A model generated the notes under the pieces. That model had not been told where the DNA came from. It did no database searches and worked only from the letters and a program-made list of their open reading frames with translations. A stretch of DNA of 64,000 bases from Solea solea (Eukaryota; Chordata; Actinopteri; Pleuronectiformes; Soleidae). Positions 10,901-22,800 of this stretch are shown piece after piece. The DNA is taken from contig NC_081151.1 in the NCBI RefSeq assembly GCF_958295425.1, forward strand, positions 16,588,606 through 16,652,605, given 5' to 3'. The position numbers and the translations under genes were made by a program. Position 1 is the first letter of the stretch. Each line of letters starts with the position of its first letter.

Positions 10901-13900
10901 TACACGTCTCGGTCTGGAACAGATACAAATTAACGGTGACTGATTCTTCTGTGCTGACTCGGGTTACCTTTATCCTACAAATGATATGGAGGAATGTGTG
11001 GGAAACACAAAAGGAAACTCAAACTGGTTGTAACAAAACACCATTTCACAGAGAAAAACTCTTCACTTCCTTTGTTAAGTCATTCTAAAGCAAAATGAGC
11101 CAAACTCAGAGCAAAGAGACCTGAGATGCCACATCTATGATTTTGATGCCCCCACACGTCTGACTTTTTGGGATTTTATGATAGGTCCAGCATCAAAGCA
11201 CTGAAAATAAACATATCATTGAAAGAGAGTGGGATGCGGATGATTGGTATCGACATTACTGTCAGGAGACACAAGTTATAGCGCTTGTCCACTATACAGT
11301 TGTAACCACGATTGCTGGCTTTCAGCAGTGCTGTCGGTAAATAAAAGAGACTTTAGACATTTCCTAGCTAAATGTTGGAGATTAACGCATGTTTTCAGTC
11401 TTTTTAATTGATTCGAATACGACATTGTTTGGTTTGATTCTTGTGTCGGACGCCATGCTCATGGCTCTTCAACAACATTATCCACTCTCTGCCCAAATCA
11501 GTGGCCAGCAGTCTGTCATCGCAACATTTTAGTATTTAGCATCACCAGAGCAGGTACTAAAAATGCACCAGATACCAGGTACTAAGAAAAAAAAAAACAC
11601 GAGTAGTGTGGGGCCATGCTACAACTGTATAGTGAAAGTGCCATTAGTAGACTTCCGTCCTTTAATTTTGTGAGAGACTTCCAATTTGGTAATTATTTGT
11701 GCAAACTTTTGCATCCTCCGCGGAACAAGGAAACATGCTTAACTTGAAGAAGCCACCACAGTGTTTGTAGGTCTGTTTGTTTTACTGTTAATTGTTGAAA
11801 ATAATCCTAGAAAACATTATCCAGTACCAAAGAAGTGGCTGGACTATGAAATTCCATTTCAACGACCACTAATTTGATTAAGTTCTAAGTTGGTGTCCTG
11901 AGTAACAGTTGATATAGTTGTGGAACTAGCCTGACATTTCCACCTGTTGATAATTTTAAGTGTTTCCACCAGGTTGTTAAGAACACAAACTCACTCCATT
12001 CGTTGATTTTCAAGGCTGATAAAATAAACTGCTGCCAAGCAAACACTGTGGTGTGCAAAAGCCTACACTGATTTTATTTACTAAACAGAAGCAGCAGAAA
12101 AGTCGGAGCCTCTTATATCTACAGTCAAGCTGTGTGTTTTTGTCTGGTTTAGATCTGTGGTGGCTGTGACTCAAATGCAACCTACGCAATAAGGATCTGA
12201 CACAGACAGCAGAGCAAGTGGTGACTGAAACAACAACAACTCACCCTTCGGGGAAAAACGCATTGATAATTCGGTCTCCCAGAGGATTAATGGCCAACTC
12301 TGGGATCCTCTGGAAATCTTCTCGACTGCAGACATCAGGAGACATAATGGAAGAAAACTAAGCAACCAAAAATATTCTATGACGAGACATCAACACAGAA
12401 ACTGTCCATTTGAAAAAGAAATACAATCATTTAGCACAAATTTAAGAACATGATCTACTTTTATAAGAGGCTAAGAAAATGTATACGAAAAGGAGGAAAA
12501 TATTGACTCATTATTCATCATAAATTTCACTTCTCTGGCAGAACAGGAAGGTTGTTGATAATTCTGAATGAGACAAAAGTCACCTTGGACATGAATGAGG
12601 CTGCACTGCACTGTGAGCTATGACTTGGAATAAGAACAAGTGAAGCCAAGAACTTATTTTGTGTAAACACGCCATCTCTGAAAAGAATAAAGTTTTCTTC
12701 AAAGACTCACAAAAATAAACAGATAGAGTTTTTTAATCTATTCTTGGGCGACTGATCTGCAAATGAATATGCTTTGACACAAACACCCAAACAGAAGTTT
12801 TTGTAGCTTTAATGATTACCCGCTTCTTTACCTATTGCTTGTTGTGCCCAGAGATTATGAGAAACATTAACTAGAAGTTAATCAAACACCATGAAATAAC
12901 CTGCAATCTAAATGAGTTAACTGAGACTGCAAAACTGATTTGATAATAAAGATGTTTTCAAAACTGTGCCATAAACTCCTTTATCCCATGACAAGATGTT
13001 GGCAGGTTGAAATGACAGAGGAATAAATGTTCTTGCAATTTTACCCAAGTTGCCTAGTGTTTATAATTCTGTTATTGGAAACTTTTGCTACAGTGTGTCA
13101 TACATGTCTCCCATGTTTCTCTTTCTGGTGTTTAGTGAGGTTACATTCACAGAGGTGGTGGTTACATTGTTTCTTACCTAAGGGTGCCATTTTCACCTTT
13201 ATCCAGACTAGTGAAGCGACTGTACAGACGAGTTATCTGACTGTGGGAGACTGTGGGTAAGAAAACAGAGACATAATTATTTACTCAGAAATGACCAGAG
13301 GGTAACAGAGATACACAACTACAGGCAAGAAAAACCTTTCACCTATAAACTGGACCTCATTGGCAATCATTTTCAGGTTGCACTGTTATGTAGTGATGAA
13401 GTACTCAGAACTTTTAAGTTTAATAAAAAAATACCAATACATTTATGTAGAAAACTGTCATTATTTGTTACATGTCTTAAGCCTTGGGCTGCAACTCACG
13501 ATTACTTTCATAACTCATTAAACTGTAGATTAATTGTTGTGATTGTAAGAAAAAGATTACAATCTGGAAGTAACCAAGTAAAAACACACGTATCAAAATA
13601 TTAATAAATGATAATATATAAATAATACATGGAAATTACACCGAGGTGTTTATTTGGTTTTCTACAACTGATTATGTCAGAATCAGCTTTATTGGCCAAG
13701 TATGTGAACACATACACATACAAGGACTTAGAATCCAGTTTTATCCTTAACACATGCTGTACATTAAACGCAAACATGAACATACATAAACATAACAGAC
13801 AATCAACTAGAAAGAACAAGGACAACAAAGAACAATAATTTAAAAAGAGTGGTGTATACATGTGTGTATATATTACATTACTTACAGAGAAGACACGATG

Positions 13901-14795
13901 AGAAATATAAAGTGCAAAATAGTGAATAATATAATGTAGTTGTGTGAGAGACAGCACAGCAGTTATGCAATCAATGTTATTCACACATCTTCCCATGAGT
14001 GCATGTATTTGCAAATTTAAAAAGAGGAAACACTGGGGATTATCGTCAGCACATGAAATTATAGATGTCTCTAAAGTTGTGGCAGACTGAGGTAGACTTC
14101 ATTCTCAAACCAAAACTATTTTGCAGTGAAATATTGCGCTATTTTGACTGGCAGTATTATGTTATAATTATATGTTATATATTATAATTATATTTTTTCA
14201 GGGAAATACTTTTTTTTTTTAAATAACTGATTAGCAGTTATTGTTTAATTCGACTAAATGGTGCCAAGTGCTCACTCTCACTAGAGAATATGGCAAAATC
14301 ATATTATTATACTTTTTTTTGCAATATATGATAATATCGTATTGTGGTATCACTGGTCATTCCCACCCCTAATGTTTATCCCATAAAAAGTACCGCATTG
14401 CATCGTCGTAGTACAATTTTATTGTGAAGACCTATCAGTGTTAATGTTTTGGCTGATTGTGGGAAAACAGATGTTGAGAAAGAATGTGGAATATGAATTA
14501 GCAATTCCCACGCTAATAAAATTATCGTATCGTATCGTCGTCGTAATATTCAACAATGTCATCGTGTATTGTGGGTTTTCCTGATATCGTGAAGACCCAC
14601 TTGAATTTACCAGTTAAAATGTTGTGTCAAATGGAGGTAAACAGATGTTTAACTGGAATGAAATATTGAGACAAACTGGGGAAATGTCTTAATCGCCATC
14701 ATATGAGTTGGTGTAGAGTTCGACTTACAGCCCGTTTCCTTCTTAATTTCTTCAATCTCCTCTTCTCGCAGTAACGTGGACGCCCTGGATCCCAT
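7959..14795 (-). CDS. chp1: Calcineurin B homologous protein 1 (complete, 7 exons)
   Basis: Coding exons in gene order: 14729-14795, 13178-13250, 12245-12325, 10717-10844, 10520-10581, 8371-8493, 7959-8012. They total 588 nt and give 195 residues, the same length as human CHP1. The start MGSRAS gives the N-myristoylation glycine expected of the family. Two canonical EF-hand loops are visible at residues 123-134 ([12 protein letters not shown]) and 164-175 ([12 protein letters not shown]). The N-terminal EF-hands lack the Ca2+ ligand pattern, as is usual for CHPs. The protein ends SIRFLH. CHP1 is an N-myristoylated Ca2+ sensor and an obligate cofactor of plasma-membrane Na+/H+ exchangers, with roles in vesicle trafficking and calcineurin inhibition (family knowledge). 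All splice sites are GT-AG except intron 6, whose donor is GCAAGT; reading frame requires it. Identity is near certain. Confidence 0.97.
9005..9073. repeat. (CT)n microsatellites in chp1 intron 5
   Basis: Two CT-dinucleotide runs (about 9005-9029 and 9058-9073) are separated by a short unique spacer in chp1 intron 5. Confidence 0.85.
9197..10079. mobile_element. Foldback-like element with repeat-rich inverted arms
   Basis: The left arm (9197-9345) and right arm (9967-10079) are inverted copies sharing the outer end TAGAACCTGATAATGTAATA and the inner block GTGCATTTCCCAATA. The arms contain a 16-20 bp unit with core AATGTAATAA. The left arm has two extra units, which explains the 36-bp length difference. 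Further direct and inverted units continue to about 9470. The centre (9480-9960) is non-repetitive and lacks a useful ORF. Arms made of tandem subrepeats are the hallmark of foldback transposons; the family is not identified. GTCTG occurs at or near both outer edges, but no clean target-site duplication is visible. Confidence 0.6.
10205..10400. mobile_element. Degraded piece of a widespread 'ggctgcaac' fish MITE
   Basis: The stretch opens GGGCTGTAAT and carries AAAATGTCAGAAAA and GTAAATATT-type blocks seen in other decayed pieces here (18920-19085, 33790-33890, 50080-50375). It is assigned by recognition of the phrase pattern only. Confidence 0.3.
11279..11643. mobile_element. PIF/Harbinger-like MITE in chp1 intron 3
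   Basis: The element starts TAGCGCTTGTCCACTATA and ends with the inverted counterpart TATAGTGAAAGTGCCA; the inverted match continues through CACTATACAGTTGTA. The flanks are TTA on both sides (11276-11278 and 11644-11646), as expected for PIF/Harbinger insertions. The 365-bp body has no transposase. Confidence 0.6.
13670..13790 (-). mobile_element. Retroposon 3' tail fragment (LINE/SINE type)
   Basis: Read on the minus strand, the sequence contains CATACTTGGCCAATAAAGCTGATTCTGA, given here in parts: CATACTTGGCCAATAAAGC at about 13690-13710, followed by TGATTCTGA. This is the common 3' tail of fish non-LTR retroposons. The rest of the element is not recognisable. Confidence 0.4.
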
Positions 14796-15125
14796 GACGT
14801 AAAGTTAGCGACAGTTGGTTAAAATCGAGCGAAAATGCTAAACTAGCAACCGAAGAATCGCGACAATCCCGGAGCTATGTTAAAGTTAGCAAACAGGCTA
14901 ACCTAGCAAGCTAATACCTGACTTAAACGCTAAAGGTCGACGCTGTGCAAACCGTGACTAACTATCAGGGCTGTTCTCGCTTCTCCAGATGGTTTAAACA
15001 GCTGCTTCTATGACCTAAAAGACGTTTTCCTCTGCTCTGTCGCGGTTTCATGGAGCAGGGACAGGTTTCGGTCAAGTTGTCCTCCTACTTTATGGCATAG
15101 GTGGGCGGGGACCATGGCGGGGACA
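14796..15125 (-). promoter_or_regulatory. chp1 5' UTR and promoter region
   Basis: Upstream of the chp1 ATG the sequence becomes richer in CpG. It carries a GC box (GGTGGGCGGGG, about 15101-15111) within about 310 bp of the start codon. No TATA box is obvious, as is usual for a broadly expressed gene. The transcription start cannot be fixed from sequence alone. Confidence 0.45.
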
Positions 15126-15129
15126 CTTC

Positions 15130-16400
15130 CCTACAGGACAGGAACAGGAGCGTATAGGTAGCCAGTCTTTCTGCCTGCTCAAAATCTTGACAAAAAAAAT
15201 AAAATAAAATAATCACATAAAACCTCGAAGTTAAAGTCAATATTTATGCCGATGAAAACGCCGTGCAATACATTCGAAGAGAAGAAGTAAACAGTAAGTG
15301 AGGACATATATGTCAGCCATCAAACAGTGAAGGAAAAAGTAGAATAAATAAATGAAACAGATTCTTTTTATCGTAAGACGTGTCAACATTTCGCCACTAG
15401 AGGTCGTAATTTAATTATTTCACACGTGACTCTCGTAATTCACAGGTGTTGTACACCTGTGCGTCAAAAACCTCCACCATTAGAGCCAACAGTCTGACGA
15501 TTATGTGGCTCAGAGACTGTAAACATACACATTATTGGCTGTTGTCTTTGATCTGCCGTTCCCATTCACTTCCCATGACAAAAAACAACCGTGTGTTTCC
15601 TTTGATCTGTATCAATTCTTACTTAGGGCGAAACAATTAATCAATGATGGATGGATGTGTCAAGAACCGCAATACAGATTATTCTCATTTCCAAATCGCA
15701 GCAGGTGCAATATTTCGAAAAGGCAAAATGTGTGTCAAAATACCGTTTTAGATTAAATATTGTCCTGAATTTATACACATACTCCACAAACTGAAGGAAA
15801 CATCTGTTCCTCACATCTGCACAAATATCCCACAGTAATCATTTCAGAAATTAAAATGACAATAAACAATGTAGAAATTACCATTCTATGATATCGCAAA
15901 TCAGATTGCGATCACAATTTCAGCTAAAAAATAATCGTGATTTGATATTTATTCAAAATCATTCAACCCCAGTGACACGATAGAATCATCAGCGATCCTT
16001 TATCGCCATCTACAGGCCAAGAATATAAAAATATATTATATAAAAATGGGCTCAGGGCCATAACAATATATATATATATATACATATATTGTTAGTACAT
16101 AAGTACTCATTTGTAGTCATTAATAATAACCAAGTAAGTTAATAAAAATAATCTTCAACATTCAAAGAACATGCTGTTACACACAGATATTATTGGTCAG
16201 TGTACAAACCATGTGTGAGAACAAGCTTGCTGCAAAATTATATCTATGAAGTAACTGTAATTCAGGTGGAGGATTATTTTACATCTGTATACAAATCCTC
16301 TTCTGAAGATCAGCTGTAAATGTGATTACAACATGAGAAATGATAATGTGTTTTAAAACGAAGAGTAAAAACATGCAAAGAAAATAAAACAAGAGGTAAA
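15130..16400. other. Intergenic spacer between chp1 and lgmn
   Basis: AT-rich, without convincing exons on either strand. A short (TA)n run lies at about 16065-16090. The block at about 15890-15970 (GATATCGCAAATCAGATTGC and onward) resembles decayed fish repeat DNA. Confidence 0.5.
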
Positions 16401-16436
16401 AACATTCAAAATACAAGTGTTTTTGGTCCATCAGAT

Positions 16437-16442
16437 TTTATT
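16437..16442 (-). terminator. lgmn poly(A) signal
   Basis: A minus-strand AATAAA (plus strand tttatt) lies 425 bp past the lgmn stop codon and would give a compact 3' UTR of about 450 bp ending near 16415. Confidence 0.5.
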
Positions 16443-16866
16443 TCAAGGTTCTTATCATAACAGTCTTCGTGCTTCAACATTCAGTGTTTCGTGGTGTCCT
16501 TTAAAAAAAATCAATCATTCATTCAAACCACAGATAAAGCTAAAAGCAGAAGACACATTTGCACAAATTCAATATTCTAAACTGTTTATCATGTGTACTT
16601 AAAAATGTACTTAAAAATCAAAAAAACATTGAAAGCGAAAGTGCAATCCATACGATAACACACTTAAAAATTCTCAGTAAAATCAGAAAATAAAAAAAAA
16701 AACCATCACAGATTTAAGTGTTAAAGTGTGTTGATGAAACAATCCCATTCACTCTGTGTCAGCCTGATTCCTAAACAGTGCAATGAAAACGACGTATTCT
16801 CCAAAAAGCCTTTTCATGAGGAGGCAGCAGCCGAATTCGAGACCTCAGAGATTAACAGAAAACCTT

Positions 16867-19800
16867 TCAGTAGTTGAAATGACACACAGAGTCCATGGCC
16901 TCCAGGATACTGTGGAGAGAAATATAAGAACATTTCAATTTTGCACAAAAAAGGTAAAGATACAAAGTAAACCATCCCCAAAAAAGATCAGAAATGGTGT
17001 AACACAGTTCAGCAATACTGTAGTTTTCATTAAAAGTCACTCAAACAAAAGTAAAGGGATTCTAATGAACACTAGAATAAAATGCCTTTATTGTCATCGC
17101 ACTAAGACTGTCTTTACCTGAATTGGGTTAGGGTAAATATTTCTGCTATCATTTGTGTGGGTTAAAAATGTTATGTTTTTTGGAAAACTACAGCCCATTT
17201 TGAAACATTTTCATATTTGTTTTGGTCACATTTATTTGTTTGGTCCATATTTCCATAACCAAATATGTGTGCGGAAAGAAAGCCTTGTCCGTTTAAAAAT
17301 GTAAAAACAATTATTTTCACAATTATTACAATTATATCGTGAACTGCAATTATTTTTGGTCAGGATTATAGAGCACTTTTCATATTATCCCCATAACTAA
17401 GTGTGAGAAAATACGGAAGAAATATAAATTGGACACTAAAGCAAAAATAATCCCTTGAACCTCTTTTTTTTTTTTATTGTCCCAGGTGCAAACCTTCACA
17501 GTTTAGAGTAAAGTATTGAAATTATATACGTTGTGATAAAAACTAGTATATCTATTATCTCTTTGGTCAAATTTTGCCACTGCCTTTCTTCCATCACTGG
17601 TACGCTCTTTTGTCACAGTGTTGTCCAATCGCAGCGAGGCTCGTTGTTCCAGACTCCTCCCCCTTTTATAAACACTGAAGCTGTCACTGTGTGGCTTTGC
17701 ACCGCTGCTCTCCCCCACTCCCTCACTCTGCTCTCAGGCCACTTCTTATGCTGATTCTTATGATGATTAGTGATGATGACAGTAAATATTTAAAATGTAA
17801 CAACTGGGGTTTGAATGAATGAAGAGTGATGTAGAACATACCTCACTACAGGGTATCCTCTCTCACACAGGTTCACCAGAGCGAACAGGTGTCTCAGAGC
17901 GTATTCATACTGAAACACAACACAAGAGGGCAGCACATGTCATTACAGTCTGGGACTTTTATACAGTAAATGTGGTGTACATTCCCCCCTGTATTATACT
18001 GTATGCGGCACCTGAAATGTCAACACATTTACCAGAAAAAAAGACAATACTGAAACCCAGCTGCATAAAAGTACTTAATTAAGATTTAAAAACACATATA
18101 CAAGTATTTTTAATAACTTCTCTGGTCAGTCATTCAGTGTCTCATCCCATTTTAGAGTTATAGTATAGTTAGAGTATACTCGGCTCTACAAATAGTTTTG
18201 TTGATATTTTTTTCACAACAGAAGGCACGTTTTTACTCTAAATCTTGTATCGTAGACACCCGCTGTTGCTGCAACTGTCACAGTTTTGAGAACCTCAGTA
18301 GAACCGGTTGTGTGAGTTTGAATATGAGGAAGACAAAAGATAAAAATAAAGTATGGCATTGACAGCTCAAAGGTTTATACAAACTGATATAGAGGTGTAA
18401 GGCTGCAATGATTCACCTATTCAAATTCATTACCCCAGATTGAGCCTTTTATGATTATATCAGGGGCTGGGTTGGAGATTTTGGAGCACCAAGTTTTTAC
18501 AGTAGCCCACAATAGACAAAGAAAACATTTGTTTTGAGTTTGATGCCAACTGAAGGCTACTCTCCAACACACATTCAGCTGTCAAGTCACTAAATAATGC
18601 TGCTTAATTTTACACCCTGTACCTTTAGCTTGAACTAAACAGAGTCACTGCTAATGTGATCAGTGAAAACATATCAAAATGGCAACTGTGGAAAAAGGCA
18701 GAGTGATATACTGTACAATGAATGTAGGAAATTAAGCATATTCTGCTTTTACTTCTAACTGTCAGCCAAAATGGGAAGAGGAAGAGGTCAACCATATATT
18801 TATAACAAGAATGTGAAACAGGTCTGGTGTTTCCTCTTTAAAATTAGAACCCCAACTCTCAACATGTGACTTAGTTTCAACCAACAGCTGCACATGAATT
18901 CACTGTTACAGAAACCACATGCACTTTCAGTTTCATTAATCGCCAAACTATTATTGATTTAAATGTAGATATTTTCCAATTTCTTTGCTCCATATACATG
19001 AAAAATCAATCAAAATGAGACATTTGGGAACGTCATTATTTTCAGGTTTGCAGAACATCAATCGACATTTTCATTGATTATGAAAACAGTGGTGGGAGTG
19101 TTTTTAACGCTCTACCTTAGTTTCATGCCAGTTGAAGCAGGCGCGTTTGTAATGTCTGACCGCAAACTTGTAGCACTGATGCATGGACAGTTCGGCTCTT
19201 TCGTTTAAAACCACCTCTGCCTTGAGTTTACTGCCGGTCACCTTCTCCACAATTTGACGCATTGTGTCAGCCAGCATCTCCCTCACCTGAACAAACAAAC
19301 ACACATGTTCACGCAGAGTGAGACAACACGGGAACGGTAAATTGAATCTTTATGGTAAATCAGATTTTTACGACTTGGACTTGGTCGTCCACAGATTTCC
19401 TGAGAGATTAAAACTTTGTCGCCATTTACCTTGAGGTGGGCGCTAATCTCCGCCAGCATGTCCCGTGCAACTCTGATGTCATTGGAGGCCATGAGTTTCC
19501 TCTTCATGATGGCCAGGGGAACATCAGGGCTTGGAGTCAGATCTGGATTCTTAACTGGCTGCAGGGTCATTGGAGGAACAGGACGGCTGTTGGCGCTGTG
19601 TTCTCCCTGAAACTCCACCACCTTCATGTGAGCCAGTGCCTGAAGAGGAGAGGATAGAAAAAAAGGTGACTAAGTGAACGAGGGCAGGAAACACACACAA
19701 TGTCCCTTCGACATTTGATATGGAAATAAAATGGCTGACACTTCACATTTCAGTTGCAGCAGGGTAACGTTAGAATTATACCATCTTATTTCCAATTCTA

Positions 19801-22800
19801 ACTAAAGAAATGATACTGTATTATAATAATACTATGATGTTTTTTAAAGTAATGTTAGGGCTGGACAATAGCACAGGACAGACATGACAGATAATTGCTA
19901 TTAAACGTTTTGTCCCAGAAGTGTTTGATGTTTTTGGAAATTTAAACCCACGGCAAACTGGTTTCTTCAATTTTCATCCACAAACTTTATCCAACATTGT
20001 TTCCATTGTTATGACAAACCTATTACTACCAAAAATAAGTCGATATTATTATTACCATTAGCATATATTGCAACTGTACTTTAATGTAAAATGATGATTG
20101 TTTCTTTTTCTGTTGCAACTCCAAAACTTTGGTACAGGGTTAGTGCACTTTTTAAATCTAAACTCCAAATTAATTTAAAATGGCTTTTACTACCTAGTAG
20201 CTCTTACATTTTTTTTTGTTTTTTTACTGTATGTTTTGCTACTTCCTGTTGTTATGTAAAGCACATTGGGTACCTTATGGGTGCTATAAAGCGCTATTTA
20301 AATGAACACTTTCTCCTCAATATTGTTGATGCTTGTGTTTTGTCCCACCTTGTTTCCAAACTGCTGCACGTGGCTGGTGTTTGTGAGGCTCTTCACGATC
20401 TTGAACTGCTTCAGCAAAGTCTCTTTGGACAAGTCCTCCTGAAAACGGGGCAGAGAATATACAGAAAAAAAAAAATCACACACTGATTTACCATTCAACA
20501 TTTCTCATAAGTCACATTTTTGGTTCCCTTTTCAATTTAAATATCTATGTTTATAGAACCACAGGCTCACAGGTGTTTGGTTGTTACCACATATTTTTGT
20601 CACCAGGTGCAAGAACCGAGTCTCTCTTGTCCTGATTAAAACTCACCAGTGTAAGAGAGTTTAAGCTGTATTATGCAATAGACGACAGGTTAAAATGTCT
20701 AAAACGTTCTAATATTTGTTTCCAGAGGAAACTGTGTTGGCTATTTATATTAATATTTCAAAAGAATTTAAAATCACTCTATTCATGAAGAGGGAAAATA
20801 TGACGCAACTTAAACACAGTCTTTTAGGTAACAATATTCAGATTAAATGTTATGACTTGGACACAGCAGGGAAAAACATCACCCACCACATCAGAGTCTT
20901 CCAGCCAGTTAACACTGTACCAGTCGCCCAGGTATGTATCCCTCTTCTCGTCATAGTAACAGGCGTAAGACGACTCGTGAGAGTTGGCTGCTGTGGTGGC
21001 GTACACTGCAAAACACACAGACATTCTCGCGCGAGTCAGTCTAATAACTTGGCAGCGACAGATTGGAATTTTCTGGCAGAGACCCCCACGTTTGGTCTGA
21101 ACGACATACGTATTAACATCGTATGAAGCAGTTTGTGAGCTCATCAAGAGACAAACGCAATTTAAAAAGACTTTAATGTGTGGTGTAAAAAAAGGGGGGA
21201 TGTAAAAATATATTAATGAATTCATAAAAGGCAAGCAAATGTGGAAGAAATCAAAAAGAATAATTTCTCCTCCATTTTACACACTTACATTGAATTAGCC
21301 TCTCAGAGCTGTAAAGTTAAAAACATAAAGTGATTATAATGCATAATATAATAAGGAGAAAGCAAGAACTCCGTTCCATGTCTGTTTTGTTTATCACATG
21401 ACACAAGTGAGAAGAGAAAGTCCACACATTCACTGACTCGCTCCGTTCATAACAAATTGAGTTAAAAAAAAAAAAGGGAACGAAGGCAGGGTGTCAATCC
21501 GCCCCGCCCGGTCCTGATTACACACACCTGCTCATAATTAAGGGATTCATGGGAACTTTTAAAAACTCTCTGTTTCCTTATTTCAGTGTCAGTGTGTTTC
21601 GTTCATGCCAGATCACCAGAGCGCTTCGTCACAGCCACAGTTTTGTCAAGGAATCCACAAGTTTCCGATCCTCTTAGTGAGTGACGTTTTTGTTTGTAAG
21701 TTTTCTTATCGTAGCCTTTCTGCTGATACCTTAGTTAAGATTTATAGCCCTTTTGTTTTCCTCCTTGGGAGAGATTTCTGTTTATACATTTTCACAGCCA
21801 TTTTAGGAACTCCAATCACTAGGATTGTGATTTATTTTTTGTTTGTTTGATAGATTGCGTTTTGTTTTCGACCACATTCTCGGTTAAAGATCGCCATCAA
21901 TAGGATTGTGCTTTTGAGTTAGATTCCGTTTGGAGTGTTTAGAGCTTTGTTTTCCTCCGTTTGGAGAGTTTACAGGTTTGAGTTTTAGGTGTTAACCATA
22001 GTCTGAGTTCGTTTCCTCTTCGGAGTGATTGTTTTTGTTTCCCATTCATAGTCACGCTGCGTTCCCCATTTGTTATAATCTTTCATAGCCTTGCTTTGTT
22101 TTCCCTCAGTAAGAGGATCTTTGTCTTGTGTTTTGCTAAAGAGTGCTAATAAAGACTGTTAAAAGGCCTCTGAGTCCTCTCTGAACCAGCCTGTCACAGG
22201 GTTTCTGTCTCTACTTGTTTCATTTATTAAAACTGCTCTTTCATACTCTAATAGTTTCACTGCAAACCAATCAGAGCCTCATGGATCATCTGCTCCTATT
22301 TAAGAAAACTACAGATCATCACCATTTATGACATTAGTGTTTTTATTTATGGAATGTTTCAGGTAAAGGTAATATTCCTGTGCAGTTTAAGAGTTATTTT
22401 AAAGCAAACTCAATGGTCCGTTGCTATTAAACTCGTCAGTCAGCAGATCATCAAGAAACATCAGTCTGACTTTCCGTCAGGATTCAAACAGCACCAGTGT
22501 GTGTGCAGTGCTGATGTTGGTGGTGTTTGGATGAAAAAACAGATATTGGCAGAAATGGGACAGAAACTGTATATCGCTGAATGAGCAGCTTTCGCCACAT
22601 CACACGTGGAGAAACAAATGTAGACGGCCACAGCCCTCTACCTACCCTAAACCCTAAATCTGGATATGAATTACAGCAACTATTGAAATTGGTTGGAAAA
22701 AAATCCATTCATTACTACCTTTTTAGAATGCCCCTATTTTCTTACCTCTGTGCTTGTACTATATTATTAAAGTACTATATTAAAAGGCTTCAGTTAATGG

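Noticed and set aside
20091..20486. 131-codon plus-strand frame overlapping lgmn
   Set aside because: Its first third is a LINE ORF2 tail and its last third is antisense to lgmn exon 20349-20438, so it is not a separate gene.
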